NCBI RefSeq assembly: GCF_024166365.1
Contig: NC_064819.1
Coordinates: forward strand, 164,242,793 to 164,306,792
Direction of reading: 5' to 3'
From: Elephas maximus indicus
Lineage: Eukaryota > Chordata > Mammalia > Proboscidea > Elephantidae
DNA length: 64,000 nt
Part shown: positions 10,128 through 25,100 of the stretch, piece by piece
Position numbering within the stretch: position 1 is the stretch's first letter
How the letters are laid out: each line of letters begins with the position of its first letter
Position numbers and translations under genes: made by a program
Notes under the pieces: model-generated
The model's input: only the letters and a program-made list of their open reading frames with translations
Databases searched by the model: none
Told to the model about the DNA's origin: nothing

Positions 10128-13100
10128 CTGAAAAAAAAAAAAAGAAAAAGGGAAAAGAGAAAATTTTAAAATAAAAATGTATTTTAAACTCAAGAATCTG
10201 CAATATTAAATAAATATTATTATACAGGATTTCTAAAATTACTTAAGACTATGATCATTTATCAAGTACCAAACTGAGTTATTAAAGAGAGAGAGAGAAA
10301 GGACACTTTCAACTTCGAATAAATTCAGTCAAATTTTTAAAAAATCAGACAAAATACTTTAAAAAGTATACTACCTTGATCGGGACTTAGACTTGTGTTT
10401 GCGGCTTGCCTTCTTACCAGACCTTTGAGATTTCTCCATGGATCGCGATCGACTATGTTTAGGCTTCTTAGCCTTCTTTTCTTTGCTACTTCCTGGAGAT
10501 TCAGAACTGCTCCTCCCACTAGAATCAGAGCCTGAATGTTTTTTACTATCTTTGGTAGTACTTTTCTTACTGTCCTGTCTAGAATCATGTCTTACGATTT
10601 TAACAGATATAGAACCACTCCTAGAGAACGTTCTTTCACTTTCTCGTTTCCTTTTTAATCTATCATCCTGACTACTGAACTTAAAATCTTTTTCTTCCCT
10701 TTTTTGTTTCTCTTTTCTTTTATCCTGTTCACGTTCCCTTTCTTTGTCTTTCTTTTTCCTATCTCTATCTATACTTCGACTCCTCTCTTTTTTCCTCTCT
10801 TGTTCTTTAGCCTCACCTTTATGCTTATGACTGCTCCCACTAAGATTTGCACGTTGATCATCGATTTTACGCCTATCTCGACTCCTACTTCGACTGGAAC
10901 GATTGGTTCGCCTATCCCTTGAGCGACTTCTACTTCTACGTCTCTCTCGGGAAGGACTCCGGTTTCTTCGTCTTTCTCTTTCAATGCTATTTCTATTAGA
11001 TCTTCTCCTATCTCTAATCTTTACCCTAGCTCTAGTGCTCTCTATTTTAATTCTGCGAGAGTAACTTCTACTTCTGCTACGTCTAGCTTTAACTGTTGGA
11101 GATCTACTCCTACTGTGTCTCTTTTTCCGTTTAGGAGAAGACGACCGAGAAGAAGTACGACTACTACCTGAGCTAGAACTGTATGAAGAACTAGAGACAG
11201 TACTACTGGTACTACTACTTCTACTATTGCTACTAGAACTACCACTACTAGAACTTCCTGATCTACTCCTCCCTTGTTTCTCTTTTTCTTTATGTTCTTT
11301 TTTTGGTTCTAAAGCTGATGTAGTTTCACTTGGAATTCTTTTCTTTTCATTAACCATATCACCGTCTGCTTCTCTTGCTTCTAGCAGAAAACTATTTTGC
11401 TCTTTATGGATAAATTCATTCATCTCTTTTGTAACCCTTTCTGTTTGTTGCTTTTCTTCTGAAACAGAAAAAGACAAAAATACTAAGTAGAATGTACAAT
11501 GAAAAAAATTCATACCATCAAATTTCAAGCCATCAGACCATAATAGAGCAGAACTATTCAATAAAAATAGAATGTGAGCCACATAATTAAAATTTTTCTA
11601 GTAGCCACATTAAAGTAACAATAAACAGGTGAAACTAATTTTTAATATTTTATTAACCCTATGTATCATTATCATTTCTACATGTGATTAATTAAAAAGA
11701 ATACTAAATCTTTTTTTTTCCTTGTATAAAGTTTTTGAAATCCAGTGTATTTTACACTTTCAGCACATCTCAATTTGGGCTAACCACATTTCATGTGCAC
11801 AATAGCTACATGTTGGTAGTGACTACAGTCCTAGGTGGTGAAGCAATAAAGTATCAAAATATACAGATGTATGTGAAGCAAATAAGAACAGATTTCCCTT
11901 TTGTTCAACTAAAAAAACTTGGAGGTTAATAATTATTTTAGCTAATAGCTTTTATAAAATTCATTAATCAAAACAAAATAAAGCAATAATAATTACCTTT
12001 CAAACGTGTCCAAATAAGATTTTTCAAAAGACATTCAAAATACATGCTCTTTCATTATTTCTAGTATTACTGTGTAAATGCTTAAGAATTGCACTCCTAC
12101 AAAGTATTTTAAGTAAAAAACTTCTAAAAAGTCACCTTTTGTTATCTATTACCTGCTATTATTAAAGATTCTAACTACAAATTACCATCTAAAACTTGAA
12201 GTATTGCCTTCTCAATTGTCTTATAAACTTACTCCCCCATTTCAAAAGTTTTCTTTTTTCTATTCAAAAATTTTAATAAGAAATAAAATACACTAAATAT
12301 CTTGGTACATTAAAAAAATCCACTGCTGTGAAGTCAAAGCCAACTCGTAACAACCCCACAGGGCAGAGTAGAGCTGCCGCATACAGTTTCTAAGGCTGTA
12401 AATCAACACAGGAACAGACTGCCACATCTTTCTCCCATCAAGTAACTACTGGGTTTGACCCACCGACCTTTCGGTTAGCTGCTGAGCACATAACCACTGC
12501 ACTACTAAGGCTCCCTTCTTGGCATATAGCCACTAATTAATGGCTCCTAAAATAAAAATTGTTCACCTTTCATAAACTACCATATTTGAATACTAAAATT
12601 AATCTTAAGTTTATTAAAAAAGGCAAATGAGCTCAAAAACCCTAGTTTCAATTACATCATACATTATTTATAATCCAGCTTCAACTTTATCCTTTGATAT
12701 TTTTGGGCTGATTGAAAATAAATACAAGCAAAACTAGCCAAAAACTAAATAAATCTAAAAGACATACCTTCCATCTGTTTATCATGTAACAGCTGCTGTT
12801 CTTTTTCTTTTCTCCAAAATGCTTCCTGTTTTTGCCGGATTCGATGCCGTAATTCTTCATCATCGGTGTCAGATGACTCAGAGCCTCTGTCGCTCCTCTC
12901 ATCTTCACTATCTCCTGATCCATAACCACCCAGTCCACCTGTGTGCATAAAGCCCAATCTATCATATGGAAAAATTATTCTATGTAATAAAAACTTTTAA
13001 GGTCCCAGAAGAAAGCTCATTTCTCTTTTTATTGCCTTTTCTTGGAAGAATATGATTATTCAGGGTGGGGAGGAGTATTAAATTTCACTGCTTAAGGAAT

Positions 13101-16100
13101 TTATGGGACCCTCATGCAAATGATTACTTAGTATCTGATCTTATTCTTTCTGGAGTATTTCATGTATTTCTTACCACAGAAGAACATAATGGTTTTGCTT
13201 TACTGTCCACGCTGACTTATATAACCGTTTAACAGGGCAATAACAAAGCCTCCTTAAAGCCTAATCAATCAAATACCCTAAAAACTTTATGACAACTCTG
13301 AAAATATTTCTAAAATTAATACTTTCTTTGTTCAAAGCTTAGAAGTTACAGGGAGTATGCTACGCATTTTTCCCTAAAAAGTTAGAGTATTGTAAAATTC
13401 TCACTGGTACACAAAACTACTCCCCACCCTGAAGTGATCTAAATAGTAATCGTGACAAAAATCACATGGGTATTTGGTTCTACCCATTTCTCTTGATCCT
13501 CACAAAGATAAATTTGAAATGAAGGATGTGGAAAAGGCAAATTCAAGCTTTTTACAGCCTTGACTGTATATCATGCAAATAGAAAATTATGAACCCACTG
13601 TTATACTGTAACATAAACCCTTTCCTCTGTTAAAACTTCACTTACTGCAAAACAGTCTACATAAAAGTCACTAAGAGCATTAAATGAATAGGTTTTTCTC
13701 TACAGTATATATGCAATAATTCTAAAAGTGAGTTTAGACATTATGTCTAAATTATGAGCTATTAAGTACAACTATGTATATACATATATTGGAGCAATTA
13801 ATGAGGAAATCCTCTATTACAACCTGCCCCAATAACTATGGATTTACCATCACATTTATAATATTTCCACTGTGAAAGTTTAGTCAAAAAAAAAAAAAAA
13901 CCCCAAAAAGGAAATCTTTCAGAGACCCTTATAACCCTAAGACCTGGGTTTTATAAACTGCATAGGGATAGTACAGTTTCAAAACAGAACATGTACAGAG
14001 ATAAGGTAATTGTGCTTTTCCCTTTAAGGCCCTCTCACAAATAAGGAGAACACTTACCGAGTCCAGTGAGGGAAGCCAGTGCACTGGACTGTGCCAGCTG
14101 TTTTGCAGGAGCTTTGTATCACATCAACAACAGGAACAACATGTTAACACAAATAGCCACGATTTCATAGTCATGTGAGTCTATGGTATTGTTAAATCTA
14201 CTACTATTGCTGCTTTTTGGGGAGACAAGAAACATTAAAAACATAACATTCATTTTAAACCAGTAGCATGTCTGGCTTTGAAATTATAATTTGATGTGAG
14301 CTGAAACTGGTTTATAATAAGGAAAAATGTTGACTAGTTTATCTGTATTTCTATCTCTCAGGTGGCCATAATTTAACTTTTGTTTTCAAGATATTTTTAA
14401 AATATTACTAAAAGTATAGAGGAGTAATCACCTGCTTCTGTAAGAATCAAAACTAGTAAAGAAAAATAAAACTCTAAAGGTTCATAATTCAACTCATTGG
14501 TCAAAATAGAAACTAGAAGTCATAACACCAATACCACCGTATCTATAAAAAAAAATCAGGTGAAATAAACAGAACGTCAGGAATTTTCCACAGTACACTT
14601 CAAAGAACAACAGCATGATTACTAACTTGTGCTCAGGTAGGTCAGTTTTAATATGGTGTCTACAAATTTAACCTTTCCCAAAGAGTTAAAACATGCGAGA
14701 ATAATCAAATGCCTGATAATAATTCAACAAGGGCAACAGAAAAGTTCAAAATAGCCACCGAAACCATAATACTCCCACGAAACCAAAACCAAGAAACCCA
14801 GACTATACCTTTCGTTGCTTTCCGGTGTGCATCTTTGGCTACGTAATAAATTTCTTCATCTGTCACATCCAGTAGAATTTCAGTCAGAAGCATTTTTGTC
14901 AGCAACATCTAAGGAAGGATATTATACAAATAACTTCTACTTAATTATTACAGTTACTAATACAACACGGGTCTTAGAAAATGGGCTTAATAACTGCTTT
15001 ATAGGCTGTGATTCTGTGTTCTAAGGTCACCTGGATTTTACAGGCATTATTTGCCCAGAAGATATGCATATTAATAAACATTTCATAAGTTTCTTCAGTT
15101 CTCAGTTAAGACAGACAAACAACAGTTAAAAAAAACATTACAAACAACATAAATTCTTCCACATGGTAAGATAATATTCTACCATTTGGTACTCTTTCTC
15201 TTCTTCAGTCATCTCTGGTTCACTCTGCTCTTCTTGTGGAACTGGAGACGGACTTCTGGTGACTTTTCCACTGCTTGCAGCCTCAACATTTTCAGTGTCT
15301 TCATCTTCCTCGTCACTATCCTATTAAAAATAATAGTACTGGTAGCCCAAATTCATGCTTATAAAATTATCTTCTATATCAAAAATTTACAAACTATAAT
15401 TAAAAATAACTTATGAAATAAAAACATATAAGTAAAATTGCTCTCTAAATCATATTTTGTATTATAGATTTCATTTGGTAATTGAAAAATCGTTACCTGG
15501 GAAGAAATGTAAGGTTATAATTGGCTTATAAAAGTCAGTTATTTTAATTATATTTCTGGCTTTTTTTCCCTTAGTCAATTTTAACCTTATTTTGTAAATG
15601 ACCAGAATAACATAACCAAATACTACTTCTAATTTATATCCATTATATATAAAATAACAAATCATCACATGGTCCTAAATGAACCATATGGATAAATGAA
15701 CCAGAGATATACTATTCTGCGTAACATTTACAGCTACATATTTATTTACCTAAAATATATGACTTAAAATAAAAAAAATCTAATCAGTTCCAAGATGTTG
15801 GCTGGCCCTGGAACTTAATGAAACTTGCTTCTTTGTAGCTACATAGTGGACAGATACATAGAACTGAGGTCTACTTCAGATTGAGGGAATGCTAGAAGTT
15901 TGTCTCTGACTCCATAAAGCTTTAGGTTTTTAGTATCCAGATAGCATATCCTAAAAAGGCGGCTCTTCTTTACACAAACAAGTGTATCATAATCACTCTT
16001 AACAGTTCTACTAAATACAAGGTGACCACCTAAATACTACTATGAAAAGACTATGTGAACTAGAAAAGAATATAACATAAGCCTAAAGGCACTTGGGAAG

Positions 16101-19100
16101 AGATGAGTACAACCTCTAATTTTTGTGACACTATAAAATCAATTTGGAAATCCACAACTTCATTTAAGAAAAAAAAAAAAAAGGTAAACTTTAACAGTGT
16201 AAGTCTGTTGTTTCTTATTTTCATAATATACAGAATAAAAACACAGCTTTGGCATAAGTCTTTTGAGAAAAATGAAAAGTAATGTACGACACTTCTGGAA
16301 TCTAAGCAAAATCAATGTCTGCTTAAAATGTACTTGCCTTGCAGGAAGCAATACTTTCGAATTCATTCTATGAAGCCAGTATAACCCAGATACCAAAATC
16401 AAGCAAAAACACCACAAAAAAAGAAAATTGCATATGTTGGTCTGTATGAATGTTGTTGCTGTTAAACATCATTAACATAGACGCAAAAATTCTCAACAGA
16501 ATTCAGCATAATATCAAAAAAATAATACACCACAACCAAGTAGGATTCATACCAGGTATGCAAGGATGATCAACATTAGAAAATCAATCAAGGTAATCTA
16601 CCACATAAATAAAAGAATCACATGATCCTCTCAGTCAATGCAGAAAAAGCATTCGACAAAGTCCAACACCCATTCCTGATAAACACTCTCAATAAAGTAA
16701 GTGTAGAAGGAAAATTCCTTGACATAATAAAGGACATCTATACAAAACCAAGAGTCAACATCATTCTTAATGGAGAGTGGCTAAAAATATTCCCTTTGAG
16801 AATAGGAACAAAGACAAGGATGCCCTTTATCACCACTTCTATTTTACACTGTGCTGGAAGTCCTAGCTAGAGCAGTAAGACAAGAAAAAGAATTAAAGGG
16901 CATCCACATTGGTAATGAAGAAGTAAAACTTTCCCTATCTGTGGATGATATGATACTACAAATAGAAAACCAAAAAGACTTCATGAGAAAACTACTGAAC
17001 TAATAGATTTGGCAGAGCAGCAGGACACAAGATAAACATACAAAAATCAGTTGGACTCCTACACGACAATAAAGAGAATGATGAAAAGGAAATCAGGAAA
17101 ACAATATCACTTATAATAGCCCTTAAAAAAATAAAATACTTAGGAATAAATCTAACCATGGATATAAAAGACCTATACAAAGAAAACTACAAAACACTAC
17201 TGCAAGAAACCAAAAGAGATCTACATAATGGAAAGACACACCATGCTCATGGATAGTAAGACTCAACATTGTGAAAATGACAATTCTACCCTAAGCAATT
17301 TACAAATACAATGCAATCCCTATGCAAATATCAACAACATTCTTTAATGACATGAAAAAACTAATCATTAACTTTATATGGAAAGGGAAGAAGCCCCAGA
17401 TAAGTAAAGCACTACTGAAGAAGAAAAATAAAGTAGGAGGGCTTGCACTACCTGACCTCAGAACCTACTATGTAGCTACGGGAGTCAAAACAGCCTGGTA
17501 CTGGTCCAACGATAGAAACACTGACCAATGCAGCAGAACTGAGAACCCAAATTTAAATCCATCCACCTATGGTTACCTGATCTTCAAAAAGAGCCCAAAG
17601 TCCATCAAATGGGGGAAAAAACAATTTTTTTTTAACAAATGGTGCTGGCAAAACTGGATGTCCATGTGCAAAAAAGTAAAACAAGACCATATATCATATA
17701 CACCCAAAAGAACTGAAAGCAAGAATGCAACAATACTTGCATACTAATGGTCACTGCAGCACTATTCACAACAGCCAAACCATGGAAACAGCCTAGAAGT
17801 CCATCAACAGATGGATGGAAAAAAAATGTGGTACATGCATACAACAGAATATTACTCAGCCATGAAGAGAAAGGAAGTTCTGATGCATGTCACAACATCA
17901 TGTCGAGTGAAATGAGTCAGTCACAAAAGGACAAATACTGTATGATCTCATTTATATGAAATAAGCAAATATATAAAAACCAAAGATTATCAGTGATTAT
18001 CGGGAGTGGAAGGGAGGAGGGGAAAGGGTGAGTTTTTGCTTAAAGGGCACTGAGTTTATGTTAATGGTGGTGAAATGATTTGGAAAAGCACAGTGAAAAT
18101 GGTCCTGCAACTTGAAGAATGTAATCAATGTCACTGAATTGTACATGTAGAAATTGCTCAATCGATGTATGCTTTGTTATGTACATTTTCACCACAACAA
18201 AAAAATATTGCATATGATGCATACCCATGTTCACTGCAGCACTGATCACAATAGCAAAGAGATGGAAACAAACTACATGCCCATCAACAGACGAATGCAT
18301 AAACAAATTATGGCATATTCACACAATGGAATATTATAAAATGATAAAGAACAATGATGAATCCACAAAACATCTCACAACATGGATGAATCTGCAACAT
18401 TATGCTGAGTGAAATCAGTCAACCACAAAAGGACAAATACTGTATGAGACCACTATTATAAGAATTCAAGAAAAGGTTTAAACACAGAAGGAAACAGTCT
18501 TTGATGGCTGCAAGGGTGCGGAGGGAGGGAGAGGGGTAGTCACTAACTTAGACAAGAATTAGGTGAAAGGACGGACAACACACAATACAGGGAAGTCAGA
18601 ACAACTGGACTAAACCAAAAGCTAAGAAGTTTCCTGAACACAACCAAACACTTAGAGGAACACAGTAGCAGCGGTTGGGGTCTAGGGACCATGGTTTTAG
18701 GGACCATGGTTTTAGGGGACATCTAGGTCAAGTGGCATAACAAAGTGTATTAAGAAAACATTCTGCATTCCACTTTAGTGAGTGGTGTCTGGGGTCTTAA
18801 AAGCTTGGCAACAGCCATCTAAGATGCATCAATTGGTCCCAATCCAACTGGAACAAAGGAAAATGAAGAACTCTAAAGACACAAGGAAAATATTAACCCA
18901 AGAGAAAAAAGGGCCACAGAAACCAGAGACTCCATCAGCCTGAGACTAGAACTAGATGGTGCCCGGCTACCACCAATGACCGCCCTGACAGGGAAGACAA
19001 CAGAGTCCTTGATGGAGCAAGATAAAAGTGGGGTGCAGAACTCAAATCTATGATCGGACTTAATCATCTGACTGAGACTGGAGGAACCCCGAAGACATTC

Positions 19101-22100
19101 CCCTCGGACTCTATGTTAACCCAGAACTAAAACCATTCCCGAAGCCAATGCTTCAGATAAAGATTAGACTGGAATGTAAGACATAAAATAATACTCCTGA
19201 AGAGTATGCTTCTTAGTTCAAGTAGGTACATGAGAGCAAATTGCCAGCTCCTGTCCAGAGGTGGGATGTGAAGGCAGAAAGGGTTAGGAGCTGGTTAAAT
19301 GGACACGGGAAACCAGGGGTGGAAAGGGGGAATGTGCTATCACATTACAGGTACTGCAACTAGGATAACATAAAAATGTGTCTACAAATTTTTGTATGAG
19401 AAATTAACTTGAGCTGTAAACTTTTACCAAAAGCACAATGAAAATATATGTATTGCACGTGAAAAGTGTGACTGTAACATTCAGTAAGTGGAGTGGGGAA
19501 AAAGCATTATTTCTATTTAATATATTTTATATGATATACTATGACATGTATATATGATTAAACCAAAAAAATACTAGAAATCTTAAATCACTTGTGCAAT
19601 CTAACTGATAAAGATTTAAAACTTGTTACTTTCAGTGCTCGTGTCAAAAACAATGAAAGTTATTACATCTTCCAGAATTAGTATATATTTAAATGTTCAC
19701 TAAAGGAAAATTTATTTCTCAACTACCATTCTAACTGAGTTTTGTTTTATAATCAACCAGTACGGAGTGAGCTGTACCACAACAAAAGAATACTGATTTG
19801 TTTTTCAAGATAGAACCTATCTAGCCTCCCACTGAATAATTTCATTCAGTAATAAAATGTTTTATAAACTGGCTGCCCCTTTCCCTCCATTTGATCCTTA
19901 GGAACAGATACATAAACACATAATCCCCAATATACATCCTGAAAGTAATCTCAGGAGTATTACTCTAATATTTTTCTTCAGGCTAAAAGACCTATTTATT
20001 TCAATCAACCTTTCATGCAGGCAAAATTCTCACATGTGTCATGGGGATGCTACTCACAAATTTACTTCTTTGAGGTAAGCGAGGGCCATCTCCTCCTTCA
20101 GCATCTTCTGTGGCCTTCTTTTCTTTTTTGGACAATTGTGAACGTTGTTGTTCCATTCTTTCTTTCTCCAACTTCTTCTGCTTTTCACGTTCCATTTTTT
20201 CAAGACCTTCACGAATCCAAGCTGGAAGAGTCCTGCGTTTTACTGCATCTGTTTCACACAGGAAAACAATTTTACAAGTCAGTTAAGTAAAAATTTTAAT
20301 ATACCTGAGTTCCTTGTTCCTGAATTTGTTTTAAAAAAAAAAACTGTGAGCAAATAAAAAAAGAATTTTGGTGCCATTTGAGTCCTTATAACAAATACTG
20401 TCATTCTGCAGCAAAACAATCGTAATAAAAATGATCCATTAAGCATTGTGCTTTTCTTTACATTCATTAACATTAGTAACAACCAGGGCACTAGTAAAGC
20501 ACACTAAATCCTCACCTCATTTAATCCTCACAAACGCCCTATGAGATGGCTACTATTATTTGATTCATTTTGCAGGTGAGGAAACTGAGGCTCAAAGAGA
20601 TTAAATGATTTGCCCAAGGTTACATAGCCAGTAAACTGTCATGTGGACCAATTCAGAGCTAAACTCTTATTCTACACTACTTCCTAAAATATGGAAATAG
20701 AACAGTCAAATAAAAGCACAAGTACATTTTTCACATGGAATAAAAATTCATTTGAACAAGTATTTTTCAGTAAGTTTAAAAAGGGGCACTGTTCATGTAT
20801 TGGCACAACATGTCAAATTGTAAAAGTCAAAGAAAATATCAAGATGCTATGATCATCACAAATTTATATTTCGTAACAAAATTTGGAGCTTAAAAACATT
20901 TTGTATTTTAGACCAATATCATTTTTATATTTAAGGTTTTATGACTAATGATACTGTCTTAAAGTATCAATTCCTAAAGTAGCAGAGGCATCAGAGTAAT
21001 TTAAGAAAACAGAGGAAGTCCCTTTTACATGATCAAGACATCATGCAACTGTGGTTCACTGAACAGTTAAATAGCTACCAATTTGCGGAGGCTCCTGCTT
21101 CACAGGAAGTGCAATAGGTGAACGCTGCCGGTCCCTGAAAGATGATGGCCTTTCTCTTCGATTCTGGGGAGGTGCCGGAGGTCCTGGAGGTCCTGGTTGC
21201 CAATAAGGAGGATGAAATCCACCTTGCGGTGGACCAAAAGCAGCCCCATGCTGAAAGAGTATTGCAGTTTATTTTTCTTCACATTAATACAATGTACTCT
21301 TTGGGACACACGTGTGTTATGAACTGGGACAGTAGAAATCCATGTGTGCAGCAAATCCAAGAATTCCATGGTTCTAATATTCACCGATATTTCTGTAGCC
21401 CCAAGAACCTAGGCTTACTTTTCTTAAGATAAAGATTTTCTGCCCTTGTAAATGCAAAGAGCCTTCTAAAAGCATCTAATATACTATTTTCAAGAAGTAC
21501 AGAAAAGGAAAATGTATTTTCAAGAAATATTGAAAAGGATAATATAAATTAGCTTTCTCATTCTGAATCTATTTATAAACTAATCCTACCACCAAGACAT
21601 CAAATAAATGCCAATTTTTTTATAACTAGAAAATGCAGGGAATTTTTTTTTTTTTTAATCAATTCCAACTTCCTACTTTTTGTGAATTTAAGTAGGTCCT
21701 ATAATCTTGCAAGAAATATCTATTTATAAACAAGATAGAAGTTTCTGAATCACCACATTTTTTTCTTTTTCTTGGAACTTTGCTATTTTCAGGGGCTTTT
21801 CTAAGCCAGTTGCCGAGAGAACCCTGCCTTGCTAAGTATGGGGATCTACCGTGTGTATGTGGTGTAAGTTGAAGCTCCTTGCTACTATATTCTTCAGAAA
21901 TCAAAGCAAACAAAAAGTGTCATACCTGTATACCAATTATGAGTATACGGCAAAGTTAAGCATCTTAACACGCATGGATAAGAGAACTTAAGGTGAATAT
22001 TATTTACATTTATGTCCATTATAAATTCATCATTAAATTGGTAAAATAATGTATGGGGAATGCTTCCCCCCAAAATTTTAAATTATGATAGCTCAGATTA

Positions 22101-25100
22101 TAAGTTAGCAACTGCAATTATTATTTCAACACGACACCTAGCACTGTAATTTAAGGATAGAGCCTGGCAAAGCAGGTAGAAAAAATAAAGCCCCACATAA
22201 TGACACTATTTCCCATAGAGTTCTATGTCCCTAAGAATGAACTGGATGCTACAAAGAAAATAATGTACAATTCCATTAGCATGTCATGTCAGAATGAAAA
22301 AAAATGACACTAGAAAACCTGTCATAATTCTATATAGCACAAAGAACTGCACTTAGGAAGATGATCTACTTCCTTAATGTATTTATGCAAACCTTAGCCA
22401 TAATCTATTATTGATAAATAATGTATTCAACTACCGTGCATTTTTTTAAACTTTATTTAATATTTAAACGCCACTCTGAAATTATAGATTAGAAAATAAA
22501 ACATCATATAGCTACTGCACTTTTACATTTTTCATTTTATCCAATTTTTTCCCTAAAGGCTCTTTATACCACTTTCCTAAGCAAATTAAAGATAAAATAA
22601 CAAATCTAATGATTTTAACACTCAAAAAGAGATAAATCTTCTGAGACACAAAATGTGCTTTTCTGTACAAGTCTGAAAAGTGAAACACATTATCTTAGGT
22701 ACTCTTGATGAGACACTTCCAAAGAATGGATTATGTGCACATCTACAATATTAAAGCAACAAAATATCTTTCACCTGATAGTCAAACTGGTTCACTGGCC
22801 CCACTGCAAAATTATCGGGTGGTCCACCAAAGTTGTGATTGTTCTGGTTAAATATATGCCTGTTGTCAGGGGCAAATTCCCCACTGTCCTGACTGTTGCT
22901 GTCTTCGGAAGGAGGAACAATGTCCATTGGGCCTGGTGTTGGTGGCATCCATGGCTGATCTGGAGGGGGGTGTGGGGGTTGCTGATGCATTCCCCATTCT
23001 ATTTAGGATTCAGGTATAAAAACATTCAACAGGGGGTTATCACAAAATCAACACAAATTTTTAAGATTTCAAGAAAGCTAGATTTTCAGTAAAGAAAAAG
23101 ATAAAGAAAAAATTTATGACTTCTTGGTCAAATTCCTTTTGTATATCATAAAAATAGGCAATGAATTAAACTATCTTATAAATAATTCAAATGAGCTTAC
23201 TCCATTTACTCTAATTCATACCCTAAACAAATGGAAACTCAATGCCCAAAATTATTTTTAATGAATGTTGACAAAATATAAAGCAATTTTTTGGTTGAAT
23301 TTTTCTCTTTTTGTTCAATAACACCACCATAAAAAATAGTTATCTTGAGATTTTATATAATTTCTTCCATGAACACATTTATCCTCACAACATCCCTGTG
23401 AGGTAGGGAGAAATCAGGTATTCTTTTTGCCAATTTCAGACGGGAAAATTGAGGCACACAGAAGTAAATCATTTGCCCAGGGTCACAGAGAAAGTCAGCC
23501 AAGTAAAATTGGGGAGTGAGTCATTTATAAGCTTGAACTTGGAAACCAAAACATTTTCAAACTTGGGGAAATCTGGCATAGCTTCAAGAAAACTAGAAAT
23601 GAACCACCTAACAGTATCAAAGACTAGAATATTCATTATCCTTTTAAGAATGATGCTAGAGGATAACTTCCTGAGTTTTCCATTCTTACAGTAAGAAACA
23701 ATAATACTTAAGCATTAAAAGGGAGAAGGGGATATGACTTCACCATTAGCATACCCAAATGTGGGATTTCTCTATAAATAATTTGAAGTGACTATTAAAA
23801 ATAATTAGTAACACAAGTCATGGAAAAATGAACTAGCATCAACTAAATCATACCATGAAGTAAAAAAACAAACAAACAAAAAGTTATAGAAGATCTTCAC
23901 TATCTGAAAAAGAGGGAAGAAAAAGGTAGGAGGATGGTAGGGGCAGAGTATATTTGACAGACTAATCTGTCACATAGTGACACAATTTTTCTTTAATTAG
24001 AGGCTAGACATGTTTTGCTCTGCCAGTGCTGCTTCTGAAAAGGCCAGAGGTTGCAACAGAGAGACATAGAATGCTCTCTTCCCTAGATGCCAAGTGAGGT
24101 TTCCAGAGTGTTCCCAGCCCCTGTCAGCCTAGGAATGAAGAACCAAGAAAAGAATCAAACTGAGTGCCACAATGCTATCAGACTGAGTACAGAATCATTT
24201 TAATGTCAAGGTCAAATCAAATTGAAACTACCTATTCTTTAAGAGCATTAATATCAAGAAGTCATAAAACTAAGCAAATTAAACAATGTGATTTCAATCC
24301 TCATTTTATTTTTTAAAAAAGGTTCTAAAATTTGGAAAACATAAACAACAAACCTGGTTGCCACATTCTGTTAAAGTTCGAATCTCCTTGAAAATTCCCA
24401 TGATTGTTTGGACCAGATTCCATTGTAGACATATCTTGTCCATTTGGCATCATTCCTGGTGGTTGCTCTACCATACTTTGCTGCCCTGAAGCTTCTCTTT
24501 GGGCAATCCAAGCTTGAGCCAAAGCAGCCCAGTCGATCTGGCCTAATGTAAATTAAAATAGCAAAATTTAACATTCAGAATACAGGCACTAAAAGAATGA
24601 TGCCACTACCATATATTGCCTCTATGTCAAACAACCATCTCAGATATTCCTTACTAGAGGTCTGAAATATTACGGCATGTTACGGCTAAAGGACATTTGA
24701 AAAATAACATATTCAAGACAAAATAATTTAAACTACTTAAGGCTTTCATAAAAGGATTTCACGGAAAAGGTTCTTAACCTATTTTAACATTAACTCATAA
24801 GAAGTGCATCTTCTATACCTCAGCTTATGAAGGTTTAAAAAGTCTTTTTTTTTTTTTTTTTACCTCAACAAAAATAAATGATCAATCTACTTTCTTTCTT
24901 CCTTGAACATGTCCTATTCATCTTTCCAGGCTTACACTCAAGCTTATATTCCTTGGATCACTGTAGCTACTATTCGTGCTGCTCCTCAGAGTTGCCCTTC
25001 TTTAGCTAAGATTCCCTTCTCTAGCTAATATAGTCTGCTTAACAGCTTCTCAGTCATTTTTTACTCAAAATTCATTATCCCCACTATCTTGAAAGCTCTT

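Noticed and set aside
10438-11490. Several plus-strand frames rich in Ser, Leu and Phe
   Set aside because: Shadows of the RS-domain exon on the other strand; low-complexity codons leave all frames open.
11459-11582. Extension of the RS exon frame upstream
   Set aside because: Open by chance; acceptor TTTCAG at 11464-11459 and the split Glu codon fix the exon start.
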